The notes under the pieces were generated by a model. It made no database searches. It worked only from the letters and a program-made list of their open reading frames with translations, and was not told the origin of the DNA. Both the position numbers and the translations under genes were made by a program. 64,000 nt of DNA from Notolepis coatsorum. Taxonomy: Eukaryota; Chordata; Actinopteri; Aulopiformes; Paralepididae. Where the stretch lies: assembly GCA_963971535.1 (NCBI GenBank), contig OZ020598.1, forward strand, positions 84,582,314 to 84,646,313, written 5' to 3'. Position 1 is the stretch's first letter. Each line of letters starts with the position of its first letter. Positions 31,760-45,457 of the stretch are shown here, one piece after another.

Positions 31760-32559
31760 CTCTCAGTGGGTAGAAGAGTCTGGGTGAGTTACACATGCAG
31801 TTTTACTTTTCATCATGGCTCATAATCTGAATAGTTATGAAGAGTCTAATTCTAGTGGTATGTGGGTACGACGTGTAAGACCACAGGACCATCCAGAACC
31901 GTGGCTCTGACTCACAGGGTCCATACCTCTGCATACAGTACATTATGTAAACCTGGGCTTAATATAACTGCACACGTCTCACAGGGGTACAAGAGATCAA
32001 GTGGGAGAGTGGTGTGGGATGACGAGAGAAGATCCATGTTGTTGTTGTTCTCTGTGGGAGTGCTGCAGAATTATGATTATTAATCACTGAACGCCATCTG
32101 TCCACATCCTCCATGGACCAATGAACATTCCGTTTTATTTACTCAGCTATTAAGTGCAGTCGTAAGTGTTGCTTACTAATAATGTAATGGAGGGGTTTGT
32201 TGGAAAGAGTGGCTCATCTCAGTCAGATGATACCATGTTAATAACGCAGCGACAGCGCCATCAAGGGGCTTTTATAAGGAACACTCAGCAGAGAGACAGT
32301 CTCCTGGGGAAAATCACAACCGTATGTGTTGGTTATCTAAACTGCTGATCGTCTTGCTCCTCATTCATGATGCCTTGCTAACGCAAGGAGGACCGACATG
32401 CTAATGAACACCAGGACAGCAGAGAGAGATGAACTGATAAAGGTTTGGCACAATATGGCCAACCGAATGACCATTACAGTATAGACTATTTTTGGGATTT
32501 TTAAATATTTTACCATTAGGTAAATCGAATATATTTTGTATGTGTGACTGTGACATAAA
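31760..32559. other. unassigned intergenic sequence
   Basis: No coding, RNA or repeat family recognised. Several short frames have no family likeness. Confidence 0.4.
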
Positions 32560-34336
32560 TAATTCTAACACCTTTATTTCTATAGCACCTTTCATACAGA
32601 AATTGCAGCTCAAAGTGCTTCACAACAGTAAAAAAAATAAATAAATAAAAATAAAAAAGATAAAATTATAAAATTGAATAGACAGAGTAAAAAAGTGCAA
32701 TCAGTACAATACAATGATCATTTAAATTTGAATCCTCCCAGGTTCTTAATTAACGTTTCTTTTTTGTTTTGGGGCCGATCATTTGAATTTCAGTTTTGTT
32801 CTCATTTCGTTTCAGGAAGGTTTTACTCATCCATTTATTTATTGCCAATAAGCAGTCGGTAATGGAGTTAATAGCTGTATCATTTGGTTCAGCAGATATG
32901 TACAATTGTGTATCATCTGCATATAGCTGTGGAAACCTACATTATGTTCTCTGATGATATCACCCAGCGGTAACAACATGTAAAGGGAGAAGAATAAAGG
33001 ACCTAGGCAACTCCCTTGTGCAACCCCATAGTTGTTGTCATAATTATATCTCAGATTAGGCCTCCTAGTTTAACATAGAACTTCCTCCCTCTGATGTATG
33101 TTCTGAACCAGTTTAGCACATAGTCTGAGAAACCGACAAGGTTTTCAAGACGATTGATTAGAATATCATGATCAATTTTATCGAATGCTGCACTGAGATC
33201 TAGCAGGACAAGGATGGAGACCTTATTCTCATCAGAGTTTAGCCTGAGGTCGCTGATTATTTTGGTGATGGCAGTTTCAGTATGATATTTTCCGAACCCC
33301 GACTGAAATTCTTCTAAGATGTTGTTTTCTTCAAGAAAGGAATTTATTTTAACTGAAACTATCTTTTTAAGTACTTTACTAATGAATGGGAGGTTGGATA
33401 TTGGTCTATAGTTTGCCAGTGTATTACTATCTAAGGGTTTTACAACTGCTGTTTTAAAGGCATCAGGGAAAATACCAGTTCTAAGGGAAGTGTTTATGCT
33501 ATCTAGCACAGGGCAAGTTGAAACACTATTAAACACCCGTTTAGAGAAAGCTGTAGGTACAAGATTGATGGATGTCTGAGGTGCAGCCAGGGGTTACATT
33601 CTGAGACAGTTTTGCAAAGCTCATCAAATGTGATGGATGTGAATCTTCTCATGGTTACATTGCGCCGTTTGCTGTAATCAGTTTTATTTCCATCATCAGT
33701 AATGCTGGCTCTGATCGAAGTTATTTTGTTGTTGAAAAATAGTGCAAGTTCTTCACATTTAACTGGAGGACTGAGGAGGAGTGGGGGCAGTGTTGAGCAG
33801 TAGATCAATAGTGGAAAAAAGGATTCTGGAATTTCCAGTGTTTTTTTTTTATAATTTTTTAGAGAAGTAGGCTTTCCTTGCTAAGCGGATCATTTTGTTA
33901 TAGGCAGTTAAAGCATCTTTGTAGATATCACAGGCAGCAGATATAGTGGTTTTTGTTTTCCTCCATTTTCTCTCAGCTGCATGACATTTCCTTGTTTATT
34001 CTTTGACACCATTATAGTTCAGCCAGGGGGAGGCTCTGGTTGTCGACTTCTTTTTAGTTTTTAGTGGGGCGACAGAATTTAATACAGATGATAGTGCATC
34101 ATTGAGATATTCGACCATTTCATTTAGAGAGCTGTCATGACTGTGTGGTTCATATAGTCCAATAAGATCTGTGAACTTTGATCCGGCTTTGTCATTCAGG
34201 AGCCTCTTTTGAACTATGACTTATTTTTTTGTTTTAGTAAGGGTTATTTGAGAATCAAAGAGTATACAGTGATGGTCGGAGAGAGGTAACTCAGTTATTG
34301 AGATATTATTGATGTTTAGCCCAGTTGTTATCACTG
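32560..34336 (-). mobile_element. L2-type LINE, 3' part (interrupted copy)
   Basis: The minus-strand copy starts with the shared 3' UTR (GAAGTGCTTTGAGC complement at about 32610). Reverse-transcriptase frames are at 33051-33536 (KTAVVKPL, NYRPISNLPFISKVLKKIVS, LDLSAAFDKIDHDIL) and 33503-33808. Stops and shifts break it. The endonuclease begins near 34100 and stops abruptly at 34336, where a DNA transposon is inserted. The rest of the endonuclease is at 54131-54590. Confidence 0.85.
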
Positions 34337-35225
34337 CAGGGCCGTAGCCAGGGTTTAGAAATTAGGGAGGTCCATTTATTTGGTGGGCCCAGACCGGCCC
34401 ACCATAATCGGTCGGACACCACCCACCAGTACACCATCCTTGCGGTCCCCTTAAATATGCGTACCTACTGTACTATTCCCCCAAACCACTACAAAGCTGG
34501 GTAGTAAGTGCCATGGACAAGTGGACCAGTGTACTCACTCGCTCTTGGCTGAATCTTCTTTTGGGTGGTGATGTAAAAACACCTGCATCATAGCAGGCTC
34601 AGGATGGGCAAAGTAGTCTATAGCCTGTTCATCCCTGTCTCTCTCCTCCACAACCTGGCTTGACTAGACATAAGGAGAGAGAGATGATTACAATTAACTG
34701 ATACATTCAGGTCCAGAATTGTTGGAATTCCCTGATAAAGATGTGCAAAAAGCTGTACAATTTAAGCAATACCATACTGGTAATGAGCAAATAGTTGTTT
34801 CAATTAATGCATGGAGCTGTTCCATCTTATTTCATTTGATACTAACTACTCAGTTCATACAGATTTCAAGTATCCACATATCAATGATGAATATTGCATA
34901 AGGTTTACACAGTTAATAGATCACCTTTTTGTTTTATATTCATGTTCAGAGAGGCGTAATAGTTAGATATTTGTATGTGTGATTTATATAGCAATTAAAT
35001 CAATGGTGTGCTTGTTTGTTTGGGGAGTTTGAACTACAGTTAATGTGCTTACCATGTGAAGGTGCATAATCAATGGACAGCACAAAAACTATTTGTGTAG
35101 GTGGAGACTAGAGCTACCACAGATAGTAATAAGTTATAAGAGTAAGTAATCCATACCATATATATCCTAATAGTTACCTTATTACCATACTTGGCTGAAA
35201 ATAAACTTTGCTGCCTGTTGTGAAT

Positions 35226-35414
35226 GTGTATACCAGCCCCCTCTCAGTCCTGTATACCAGCCCAATCTCAGTCATGTACCAGCACCATCTCAGTCATGTA
35301 CCAGCCCCCTCTCAGTCATGTACAACAGCCCCCTCTCAGTCATGTACCACAGCCCCCTCTCAGTCATGTACCACAGCCCCATCTCAGTCATGTACCACAG
35401 CCCCATCTCAGTCA
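35226..35414. repeat. 22-bp minisatellite, left part
   Basis: Units of CCAGCCCCCTCTCAGTCATG with TA, CA and AT variants, cut at TGTAC by LTR element A and continued at 51373. Confidence 0.9.
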
Positions 35415-35419
35415 TGTAC

Positions 35420-35707
35420 TGTTATGTACTAGAGGCCTGATCACTCCTGTGTCACCGGGCATGCAGGTGAGGCCTGCCAATTAGCCAATTAGTGCTGATT
35501 GGTTACCTGCTGGGGAGCTTTTAAAGGCAGTCCTAGTAACACACATGCAGAGTCTGTGCTTAGAGAAAGGTCTGTCAGGTTCTTCCAGTCCATGTCCGTT
35601 GGTTTACCTTAGTACTTTAGTTTACATTTACATTAATAGTTCCTTGGTTTAGTAGCATTTTGAGTTAGAGCACAGGGTTTTGGTGTTGGTTACACATAGG
35701 TTGCGTA
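35420..35707 (+). repeat. element A 5' LTR, first 288 bp
   Basis: The LTR is interrupted after GCGTA by element B. Its last 22 bases are at 47190-47211. TTTTAAAG near 35519 could serve as the TATA-like box. Confidence 0.92.
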
Positions 35708-37437
35708 TGTCGTATATTTCTAAATGAAAACATGAATAAATGCAAGTGAAATGTACAAGGAAAAAGATTAGAAAGACAAAAATGCTGATTGAGAGTACAC
35801 CATGTGAAGTTATTTCTGAGACCCTAGGCTACAGAGGGTAAGAGGCAGGTTGACTCCCCAGAAAACAGATGGCTGACCTTAAGACAATAAAACTGACCCC
35901 TCAGGACTATAGTAAGACGGGCCGAAAGGAGAACTATCGTTGAGAACTAAAACAAACTGAGAATAACCGTTGAGATCATAAAGGTCATATTTACCCTACG
36001 GAAGGAAACTTCAGGTTACAACACGGCAGCTGCTGACTAACCCAGAGGTCAGAAAGGTGACACAGGCTATTTGGAAATTTCCCATTACACAGAGAACTGC
36101 CACTAGTTGAAAGAACAATGCAAAGCAATGATATACTAAAAGATTTAGCAATTTCATAAGTTACATGTAGGCATAACTCTTAGAACAATTAGAATAACTT
36201 AGTCACAATAAAGAATAGAAACTCTTAAATATTAGAAGGTAAAACTATACAAATATTGGTCACATTATTTAATCAGTAAATAAGGTGTTCTATTAAAGGA
36301 CGGATATATAGGGTTTGTTGTCAGGACACAAAGTAGTCTGTTTCTTATCTACACTAGGTAAACATTTTGTCACAAGAAGCATGAAGAGATGGCACGCATT
36401 AAACTAATCAATGATTAAACAGGCCGGCAAGGTTCTATGGTAAAAACGGTTGTGTCAGCAGAAGAAATTGTGTAACATGTTGTAACCAGACCAGCAGACA
36501 AGCTTCTGCTGGAATGTGAAACGTGAATAGGCAGGCAGGGCTCCCTCTCTCTCCCCCTCTCTCTCTCTCTCTCTCTCCCCCTCTCTCTCCCCCTCTCTCT
36601 CTCTCTCCCTCCCCCTCTCTCTCTCTCTCTCTCTCTTGCTCTGATAAAAAGGGCTGATGGCGACACACTAGAGACACGACTCACACCCAGAAGGGACCTG
36701 GGGAAGCGCAGACACACACCCGGTGACGGGAGGAGGAGACCAGAAGGAAACCTGGAAACCTGGAGACTGGAGAGACACACAGAACTCGAGAGCCGAGCAA
36801 GACACTCAGAGGAGATGGAGAAGGATCCTGAGAGCCAAGCCGTGACACAGAGGGACTGAGACCCGATGACAGACGAAATCACTTCGCATCAGGGGAAGCG
36901 CTGACACACCAGAAAGGACCTGAAGACACAGAGCCATGGGGACAAACGATGACAGAGATCGCATCGCAGCTGGAGCGCTGAAAACCTCCACCGACAGAGG
37001 GAGACTCGCCACTCAGGCTACTGAAGAGCCGATGAGACAGAGAGCCAATTGAGACCAGATGACCGAGCCGAGGTTCAAAGCAGACTCCGCCGATACGAAA
37101 TCAAGCACTCCCTGCCTGATCGGCGAGGAGACCAGGTTGTCTTGACAACCAGACCAGCGAACCACTAAGAGAGGACTCGTTGTTGCCATGGACAACCTGA
37201 GACGACAACAGCCACATGAAAGAGACAATTAGATTGAATGATGTACTGGTTGATTCCTAAGCTGTTTTATTAATAAACACCGCCGCCCGTTGATTTTGAC
37301 CATATCGTCAGTCTCCTCTTACTTGAACCGAACATCTGAGAAAATACCTAAACCAATGCAGAGGAAAGGGTGATATAGAAGACTATACGATCAATGAACT
37401 TAGATAGAGATAAATGAAGCTAAATAAAGACACTTCA
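35708..37437 (+). repeat. element B 5' LTR
   Basis: Contains a (CT)n/C-rich tract at 36541-36636 and then GATAAAAAGG at 36642 as a TATA-like box. AATAAA at 37272-37277 is a probable poly-A signal, which implies a long R region. Confidence 0.93.
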
Positions 37438-37460
37438 ATTGGTCCGTGACCCGTCCTGCA
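37438..37460 (+). promoter_or_regulatory. element B presumed primer-binding site
   Basis: ATTGGTCCGTGACCCGTCC begins at the LTR end and contains the TGG expected of a site complementary to a tRNA CCA end. I could not assign the tRNA. Confidence 0.45.
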
Positions 37461-40400
37461 TTCGGCCAGTACCGGTTGAAAAACGACAGCAGCCACTTCT
37501 CAAGGACACGGAGAGGTTCTCTCCCCCTCATCGATGCTCTCTACGACTGAGGACTGAGGATCGTCACCGTTTCGACCGAGGCCAGTGGGAATAGGTAAGT
37601 AGTACTAATGTGTTTAAAATTGGTAAATGGTCGAAGCAGTCTCGCATTTTGGGGTTGCTATTGCATTAGGTAGAAATGAGTTGTAAATGGACCAGGATAA
37701 TGTTGGTGTTGGAGGAGTACCGGGGTCCAGGTTTCACAACCTGGCTCTGGTCTCAGCCACACACCAGCGCTGCACTTAGGAAGGGGTAAGGGGATGTTCA
37801 GTTAGGATGCCTATAATTGGTACAAGGCCAAGTGAAGAGAGGAAATAGATGTCTGTATTTAGTTATATCAGCTTAGGGGATAGGCTAGGGATTAGGTAAA
37901 ATATTTGAGGGGACCGGCGTAGGAGCAGTAGAACGGAGATTAGTCACAGATAGCGGGACGTGGGACTGTGAGTGACGGAGTGGTTCATTAGAGGGTAAGG
38001 TAAAGAGTTTAATGAGAAAACCGTGGTGTAGCACAGGGGTAGCCTGGTTCCACGAAGAGAACAGAAAACGGAGTGTAGAGTAGAATAAAAGTTCCATGGT
38101 GAAGTTCAGGGGTAGCCTGGTTCCGCGAAGAGAAACAGAGAACAGGGAGATGAGAAGAGATTATAAGGTTCGGGCTAGAATGCTGTAGAAACCACACTTA
38201 GAATCGGTGCGACGGAGTAATGGACTTTGGAAGACGTTCCATAAGCGAATTACCACTTCTAGTCCGACGTCATTTAGGCTCAGATTGGCTAAGGTCGATA
38301 TCTGATGAACATCAGCCGCGTGAAATGAATGCAAGGGGCTCTACGGGTGGCGGGGAGTACGGTCGAACACACGATTTGGCCATATAACACTCCGATACAA
38401 GCCAACATAGGGCGCTGCTGAAACTTTTCACGGGCTACAATACATGAATGGAGTGGGTTTCTCAGGGGTATAGCAAGTCGGACTCAGTAGATATATGAAG
38501 CACTTTGGAAATAGATATTGCACAGGGGATTAGAACATAGGAGGATATTGTGTGAAAAAAGCAAGGAAATGCGTTTGGAAGGAATGTGTGCATAAATGAA
38601 TGGTATGCTTATGAATGAGACATTGTTTTGCTAAGTATATGTGTTTAAATGGATGAATGTTAGGAGCGCTGAGTGAATGTCAAGGTATTTTTTTTTAATA
38701 TTATGAACCAGGTGGCCAAGGCTGCAACGGAGAAACCACACCCCTGTCCTGCCAGTGTTAGCTGGCGCGACGGGACTAGCGTGTGGTCGCTGTGTTGCGT
38801 TGTCGAGTGAATTGAATGAATGTCATGTGTGATGGAACCTAGGAGATGTGTAGTGTGCGTTGAAATTTTTCATAACGGTGGTGTGGAAGTCTAAAAGTAA
38901 TGTAGTAATGATCAAAGAAAACGGGGATTTTAGAGCTGATGACGTCATTGGGAGCGTCGGAGCTGGGGTGCGTTGGATATACTGTGTATTTCGGTCAGGC
39001 GGGGCCAATCGGGCGAGCGTGCTAGAATAAGGATAATAATATGTTCTGTGAACGGGGGCTAAATAGGATTAAAGTTATGTTATGGGGGTATAGCAGGGGT
39101 TGTGTAAACGTCGCGATGTGTTGTGCCGGAGACTGGGCCGTTTAGGAGGAGTGATGTTGGATGCTAAGCTAAGCTGGTGCGAGCGGTACTGAGCTAACGA
39201 AGCTAAGATGCTAAGCTACCTGTGCTAACAATATAGCATGGTTGAACTCTCGGGGAATCTCGCGTGTTGCTACTGTTGCTGGCAGCGGGATCTTAGAGGG
39301 GCGGAGGACAGGGACTTCCGGTGTAGAGGGTTCTGGGAATTGTAGTTTTGTGGTTTGAGGTAGAACGTCAAGTTGACGTCTTGGGGTGGTTTACGTAATG
39401 ACGCACTTGCGGGGGAGGCGTGGGCGCCTCCTACAGGAAGTGGTGAGTGCTGTAGTGCGTTGGTGGTGATGAGCGTACGTTCCAGTGGAGGGCGCTGTTG
39501 CCTCTTTTATAGTTTCACCTTTACAGGTAAAACGAGGTGCAGTAGGCAGTAGAGAAGGGTTTGTGATTATTATAGGTTTTGAGTAGCGGCAATCTGTGGG
39601 AATTTGTGAGTTCTTTTTATCGGTTTTGTCAGTTATTGATGATGGGTGTGTTTACTGGTTTGATTATAGGTCTGTATTTGTTATGGGCCAGGGGTAATGG
39701 CGCTGGTGGGATAGTATGGGATAGATGTGTGAGTTTGTTTGTGACTTTGGTTGCGTGAAACCCCCCCCCCCCCCCCCCCTATTTTCCTCTGTCTCTTCCT
39801 CCCTCGTTCACACTCTCCCCTTCCTCCTTCCCTCCCTCCCTGTCCCTCCCTCCCTCCCTCCCTCCCTCCCTCCCTCTCTCTCTCCCTCCCTCCCTCCCTC
39901 CCTCTCTCCCTCCCTCCCTCCCTCTCTCCCTCCTTCCCTCCCTCCCTCCCCCCCCCTCCACCCCCGCCCCCCTCCGCTCCATCCCTGTCTCCCAGCTTAA
40001 CTTTGTGAGATGACAGGTGCACAAAGGGAGTTTTGTTTAGGGTGGATTGCCTGATTGATTGTTTGATTGAAAACTTTATTAACAGATTGTAGAATGGGTG
40101 CAGTACAGTACAGCTCAATACACACAATTGTTAAGGGGATGCAGACCGGAGAAAGACTTTCGTCTTGTTTACATCAGGGTCCCCCATTTTCAATTCATCA
40201 TGGGCGTGGAGTATTGGGAATAGTTAATGTTGCATTGTGTGCCCCCCCCCCCCCCCCCTTCCTCCCCTTAGTCCCTGTATCCCTGTATCCCTCCCTCCTT
40301 TTTTCTTTTCCCTTCCCTGTCTCTCTTTGTATTTCGCCATCCCTAGATTGCGGTGTGTGTTGTGGGCATTTGGTTGTAGGTTTATTTGAACTACGTTGTT

Positions 40401-41537
40401 ATTGTGTATGTGAGGTAGGTACCGGATGGGCGCTGGCCTGTCTGGGTGCAGGTGGTGGTAGGATGATTTGTGATATTCTTGGTGTGGTAAAGCTTGGGGT
40501 GTTTCCGTTCAGGTTCGAAACTGAAGGGAGGACGCTTTGGGCTGTGAGTTGACGGTTCTTTGTCTATTCAGGGAACTGGGTGAATATTGCAGGTGGCATA
40601 GTGCGGGTGTCCGTGAATTTATTAACATGGCCAGCTGTACTATGTGTCGGTCAGGGTTTTAGTGATCTAAGTTGCTAAAGGTTTATTGTTTTCCCTGATT
40701 AGGTGGTTGGTAGCAGTAGCAACACTAATTAATTTTTATTAAGTGTTGTGGGGGGTAATGGTTGTGTGTATAAGGAGTGAATGAAATTGATGTTGTATGA
40801 GGAGTGAAGCGAAAGCGAATAATACATTTAGTCGATACGCTAATCGGGCATTTAAAAGTAAGAAATAAGGTTAGGATGAACAGATTCATCAAGCAAAGAG
40901 AGATTAGAATCAGATGAAGGACCAAGTTTACAAAGGATTATTAGACGATGGATAGGAAGGGGATTAATGATTATATTTCCCAGGAAATCAGGTGGAGAGA
41001 GCACACAGGGGATTGGAAACCTCCAGTGTTCCTGTTGAAGGAACGGACAAAAAACAAGATAAGCTGTATCGTTATTTTTTCAAACAAATCACACTGTGTC
41101 TCTCTAAATATTTTAGTATAGTGTTGCCCGACATTTCCAATGCATAACGAAGAGTGGAAATAATAAGGGAAATGCCACTGTATTAAGTCTGGATATTTTT
41201 GCTTTCTTTCTGTACAGATGCTCGGCTGAACAGGAGCTCTGGACGATTTCCATAACCATCTAGGGAAAACGGCTTTAATGCGCCTTGGTATAAGTATGAA
41301 TGATAAGCCAATTATCAATCCTTGTCTGCACAGTAAAATTTTGACAGTGTGAGTGTTTTAACTCAAGTAAGTAGAAAATAGTGTAAGACGGAGAAATTTG
41401 TTTTTTCAAACGGTAATTACAGGAGTGGTTGAAAGGGAAGTGAATGACAGTAGCATAGGAAGTTCACCTTAGAGGAACATTGATAGGAACAACTGAAGCG
41501 TTAGATGCAAAAACAATAGAATAACAGCGACAACAAT
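37461..41537 (+). other. element B long leader
   Basis: About 4.1 kb between primer site and gag with no frame over 160 codons that looks real. It has C-runs at 39760-39778 and 40241-40258, a (CCCT)n tract at 39821-39955, and a dispersed TTGATTGAAAACTTTATTAA segment at 40060-40131. Confidence 0.5.
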
Positions 41538-42653
41538 ATGGAAAATAGTGATCAGGCCATTGGGGGGAGTAGGCCGAGAGCCTCTGCAGACATTTCCCAG
41601 ATAGACTTTGCCGGTGATAATGATTTTATTGATTGGGACTTCTCTCATGTGACCAGTACGACAGAAGGACTTGAGATGTTGACTTTGGTTCCAATACAGG
41701 GGAGTGAACCAGTGACAACGGTGTTACTCCAACCAGAACCGATTCAAGCTGGAGTGTCCATTGCAGGCGACTGCGGTTTAACCAAGGGGCAGAAAAAGAG
41801 ACTGAGGTTACAGCCGTCCCACGAAGTCCACTCTGGCCGGAGGGCTGGAACTGAGACCGACAGCAGGTATGGAATACACGAACAGTTTCTACAGCCCACC
41901 CGTTTCCCATATCCACCCTGCCCTCAGCACCAGAGCCAAGATGAGAGGCGGAGCCCAACGATGGGACGTCAAACCGCCAGTGCTGAGATGGGGGAAGAGG
42001 CAGCATACTATAGGCAACAGAGAGCGTTTGTGACGGCGTTCGAACAGCACGAGGCCGTTCATCGAGATCTGATGAAGACACAGCTGGAGATCGGTCAAGC
42101 CGCACATGAGACTCAGAGACTGGGACAAGAACTGGCGAGAAAGACTGTGCTATTAGAAGCGACAGCTGTTGAGATCATGCTTCGGGCGTCTGACCTAGGC
42201 CGCCGGGATCAAAGAGTGCCCTGTGCCCCGTTGCCCGGACAGGGAACTGGGCCGCGACAGGGTGAACAGAACCGCAGGAGGGGTGAGTTTCCAGGCCCCT
42301 CCCAACAAGAGAAAGCCCGAGGAGAGGCAGCAGAAAAGGACGGGTATGCCCCTCTCTCCTCCAGGCAACAGGACATGCGACCAGAGGACGGGAGAGGGGT
42401 TGACCTGGCGAGGACGGTGGGAGGACAGCCGAGAGACTGTGGGAGTCGTGGTAAACTGGGTAAACTGGAACCCCTGGGATGGCCGGCGTCGGCTGTGTGC
42501 TGGAATTGTGGGGAGGTTGGCCATTTCGCTCGGTCATGTTACAAAGGGTGGCGGACTCAGCGAACGTCCAGTAAGAAACGAGAGTCCAAACAGGGTTGCT
42601 GGGAATGTGGAGAGTTGGGACATTGTCAGAGGGGGTGTCTGCATAGGTCATAG
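41538..42653 (+). CDS. element B Gag-like protein with two zinc knuckles
   Basis: A 371-residue intact frame from an ATG in ACAATATGG context. The N-terminus is acidic (DFAGDNDFIDWDF), followed by basic KKRLRL near residue 90 and a predicted helix/coiled coil at about 155-230 (EEAAYYRQQRAF through ARKTVLLEATAVEIM). A proline/arginine-rich hinge follows, then two CX2CX4HX4C knuckles at 321-334 and 354-367. The double knuckle is the nucleocapsid signature of retroviral or gypsy Gag. No capsid fold or major homology region is recognisable, so the middle may be diverged or lost. No pol frame follows. Confidence 0.72.
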   Translation: MENSDQAIGGSRPRASADISQIDFAGDNDFIDWDFSHVTSTTEGLEMLTLVPIQGSEPVTTVLLQPEPIQAGVSIAGDCGLTKGQKKRLRLQPSHEVHSGRRAGTETDSRYGIHEQFLQPTRFPYPPCPQHQSQDERRSPTMGRQTASAEMGEEAAYYRQQRAFVTAFEQHEAVHRDLMKTQLEIGQAAHETQRLGQELARKTVLLEATAVEIMLRASDLGRRDQRVPCAPLPGQGTGPRQGEQNRRRGEFPGPSQQEKARGEAAEKDGYAPLSSRQQDMRPEDGRGVDLARTVGGQPRDCGSRGKLGKLEPLGWPASAVCWNCGEVGHFARSCYKGWRTQRTSSKKRESKQGCWECGELGHCQRGCLHRS

Positions 42654-45457
42654 GTTAATTAAGAGCAGAGCGGAAATGCACAAACAAAGCCTTATGGGTG
42701 CTCGAGTAAATAGAGTTATTAATAAGTAGTGCTGTCAGGCGATTAAAAAAATTAATCTAATTAATTACAGGATTTGTAATTAATTAATCTAATTAATCGC
42801 ATTTTAATCGCATAACCATTTTATGCCTGATGTTCTATATTCTATAATCATATTTCAAATTGCATGTGTCCGGATGGCAGAATTCAGTACTGTATCTACA
42901 AAACCTTCTGTTTAATCATCTTCCATCTATTAATTTGCTTAGATTTTTCAGGTCTGGTCAATTTGAGCATAGTGTTATTCACAGTCAAAGATAATTTTTT
43001 TTTTTATTGATATTCTCATTTGGTTCATTACAATTTACTCAAGCCTAGTAACAGACACAGTATTTCGGACACTGGGAATACATTCCCTGAGATCCATAGA
43101 TGTCCCTAGAATCAGATACCAAGAACATGCAAATGGACCATATAAAAAAAAGTCTGTAATGTGTATTCTACGTTCTTATGGAATGAATGAGATAAAAAAA
43201 AAATTATAATAAAAAAAAAAAAAAAAAAAAAAACTTTTTTTTTGTAATTAATTTTGAGTTAATTTTCATAACGCGATAATTTGCTGTGTAATTAATTAAT
43301 CTAATTAACGCGATAAACTGACAGCCCTATTAATAAGTTAAAATGGGAAGAAGGACTGATTGGAATAAAAATAGAATAAAAAATATATAGAAGCGTTGGT
43401 ACATTAGATTATGAGTGGAAGCGACTAAGATGGATGTGCAACTAACAGGGAGAGATGAAATGACTGACAGATGCATGAGCCAATCGTACTAACAGTTAAT
43501 TAATAGACAAATCATGGGTTTTCCTTTTTGCTACAGTGTGTCTGATCAACTCTTGCTGTGGCAGTGAGGAAAACGTAAGGGAGAATGGTATGGTGGACGA
43601 TTTTTGGTATCTCCCACCTGTGCAGCCTGGCCCGGCTGCACAGATTGGAGAGAGAGAGAAAAATGGTCACCGCAATGGCTCTTGTGGTCATGTGAACTCT
43701 GAACCAGACGGTGTCAGAGAAGGGTTAAACAGTTGGTTTTAGACAGGAACAATGGAACATTTAATGTTAGACAGGGTTAGAAACAAAGGACTATTTATAG
43801 TAGTGATTACATACTTGATCAAAGGGTGGTCAAGTTTGAATTAAAAAAAAAAGAAAAAAAAAAAAAAAGAAAAAATATTATTATTTCATTACTTATTTTA
43901 TTTCTTTTTGGATTTTTTATTTTGCTGTCTTAGTTTTTGCGGGGGTATTTATGCCTCTAGATGATTGTTAAGTTCTGTTTGATGGGTGTGTAGCATGTAG
44001 GCACTCACAGTTTTTTTTGTTTATTTTTAATTTTCTTTGTTTTTGGTTGACTATACTTTTTTTTAGGAACTGGCTGGCTGGGGGAGTTCTCTCGCCGGTC
44101 AGGGATAGCAGGTGGTGGTGACACAGCGAGACTGGTAGGAGGTCTGATATAATGAGCTGGAAACTGGGGATGGACGGGAGCTGGTTCATGGTTTGTTTTC
44201 CGCTCATTGAGACTCCGGATGTAGAATCTGGAGGGTTGTGTCACTTTTTGGGTTATGGTAAGTGTTGGGGAAACATATTTCTCTGTCTATAAGAAAGCTC
44301 TGTAGGTTTTTGGTCGCGAATTGGCCAGACGGTGTTCGTGTAGAGTGCAGACATGTGAATTTGATGATTGACTTATGGAAGACTCTGCACCGGCTTGTTG
44401 AAAGCTGGCAGAGGGTGTGTGATGTGTGTTTAAAGGGACTGTGGTTTGTTGACCATGCACGTAGGTTCTGTTGGTGATTGGCCTCGTCTAGAGCTGACTG
44501 TCCGGACCGAGGAGCTGTCGGGAAACAAGGTATTTGAAAGTGAAATAATGGTTATTCCACTGTCAAGGGTGGAGGTAGTTGTGTTGATCTTGAGATATTG
44601 ATCTAGTAAAACAGTACAGCACAAAAAGAAATGAGACAAAGATGATTTGATTGAATGCTAACGTAAGAAGCTGTGAAATACATAGATAATTAATTGGAGA
44701 AAAAGGTATTGTCAAAATGCAGAACAGTAAAGATGTATCTGTGAAAATAAATGTTTCCAATCTATTGTGTGTTTGTAAAATAATCCAAAATGCAAAAAGG
44801 ACAGAGGGAAAATCGTTTCCTTCTGTGGAAAATCGGAGCAGTACCAGAGACCTGCATACAACGAAGAAGAGGCGGTGATTAGCACAAGATACAACAAGAA
44901 GAAAACGGTCAAAAACGAGTTAGCAGTAAAGGCCTTAGGAGGTTTAAACAGAGATAACTGACAGGGATGAAAGCGAAGAATAATTGAGGCCTCAGTGGTC
45001 TTTTCAAGGAGAAGAAATAATTTATGTTGCTTGTTTGAATTTCCCTCAAATGTTTAGAGAGTTAATATTTTAGTGGTGTGATGTATTAATCTTTTCTTGC
45101 AGAGTCCATTACACAAAATAGACATTTAAGCTAATTACACGGATAAAAAATAGTCTAAACAACAAAGCTATTATTGAAAGAGTGTTTCTTGTAAAAACAG
45201 GAACAGCTTTCTTAGACTGGATGTCATAATAATAACTGATAATGTGTATAAACTGTGAAAGGAGGAAAAGGTAGGTGAAATGATGATTTTGTAACTGTAC
45301 AGATGGAAAAGGGTTTTGTAGTTCGATTTGGGTCAATTTTGGATTTTTTTTGAAATTTTGAAAAATATTAGCAAAAATTATGATTATGATTTTTTAACAT
45401 GTTTAATTTAGAAAATTAATGTTGTGTAGTGGGTTATTAAACCCCCTAAGGGTGGAT
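42654..45457 (+). other. element B interior after gag
   Basis: Apart from the hAT MITE there is no frame with recognisable pol or env. AT-rich runs dominate 43840-44060. A weak purine tract AAGGGTGGA lies before the 3' LTR at 45448-45456. Confidence 0.5.
42727..43329. mobile_element. hAT MITE inside element B, 603 bp
   Basis: Termini TAGTGCTGTCAG and CTGACAGCCCTA, with a perfect 8-bp duplication TTAATAAG at 42719-42726 and 43330-43337. The ends are rich in TTAATTAATCTAATTAA words. A poly-A tract lies at about 43210-43232. Confidence 0.9.

Noticed and set aside
42654..45457. Possible envelope gene downstream of the element B gag
   Set aside because: No frame over about 80 codons with a signal peptide, fusion-peptide-like or membrane-anchor pattern.
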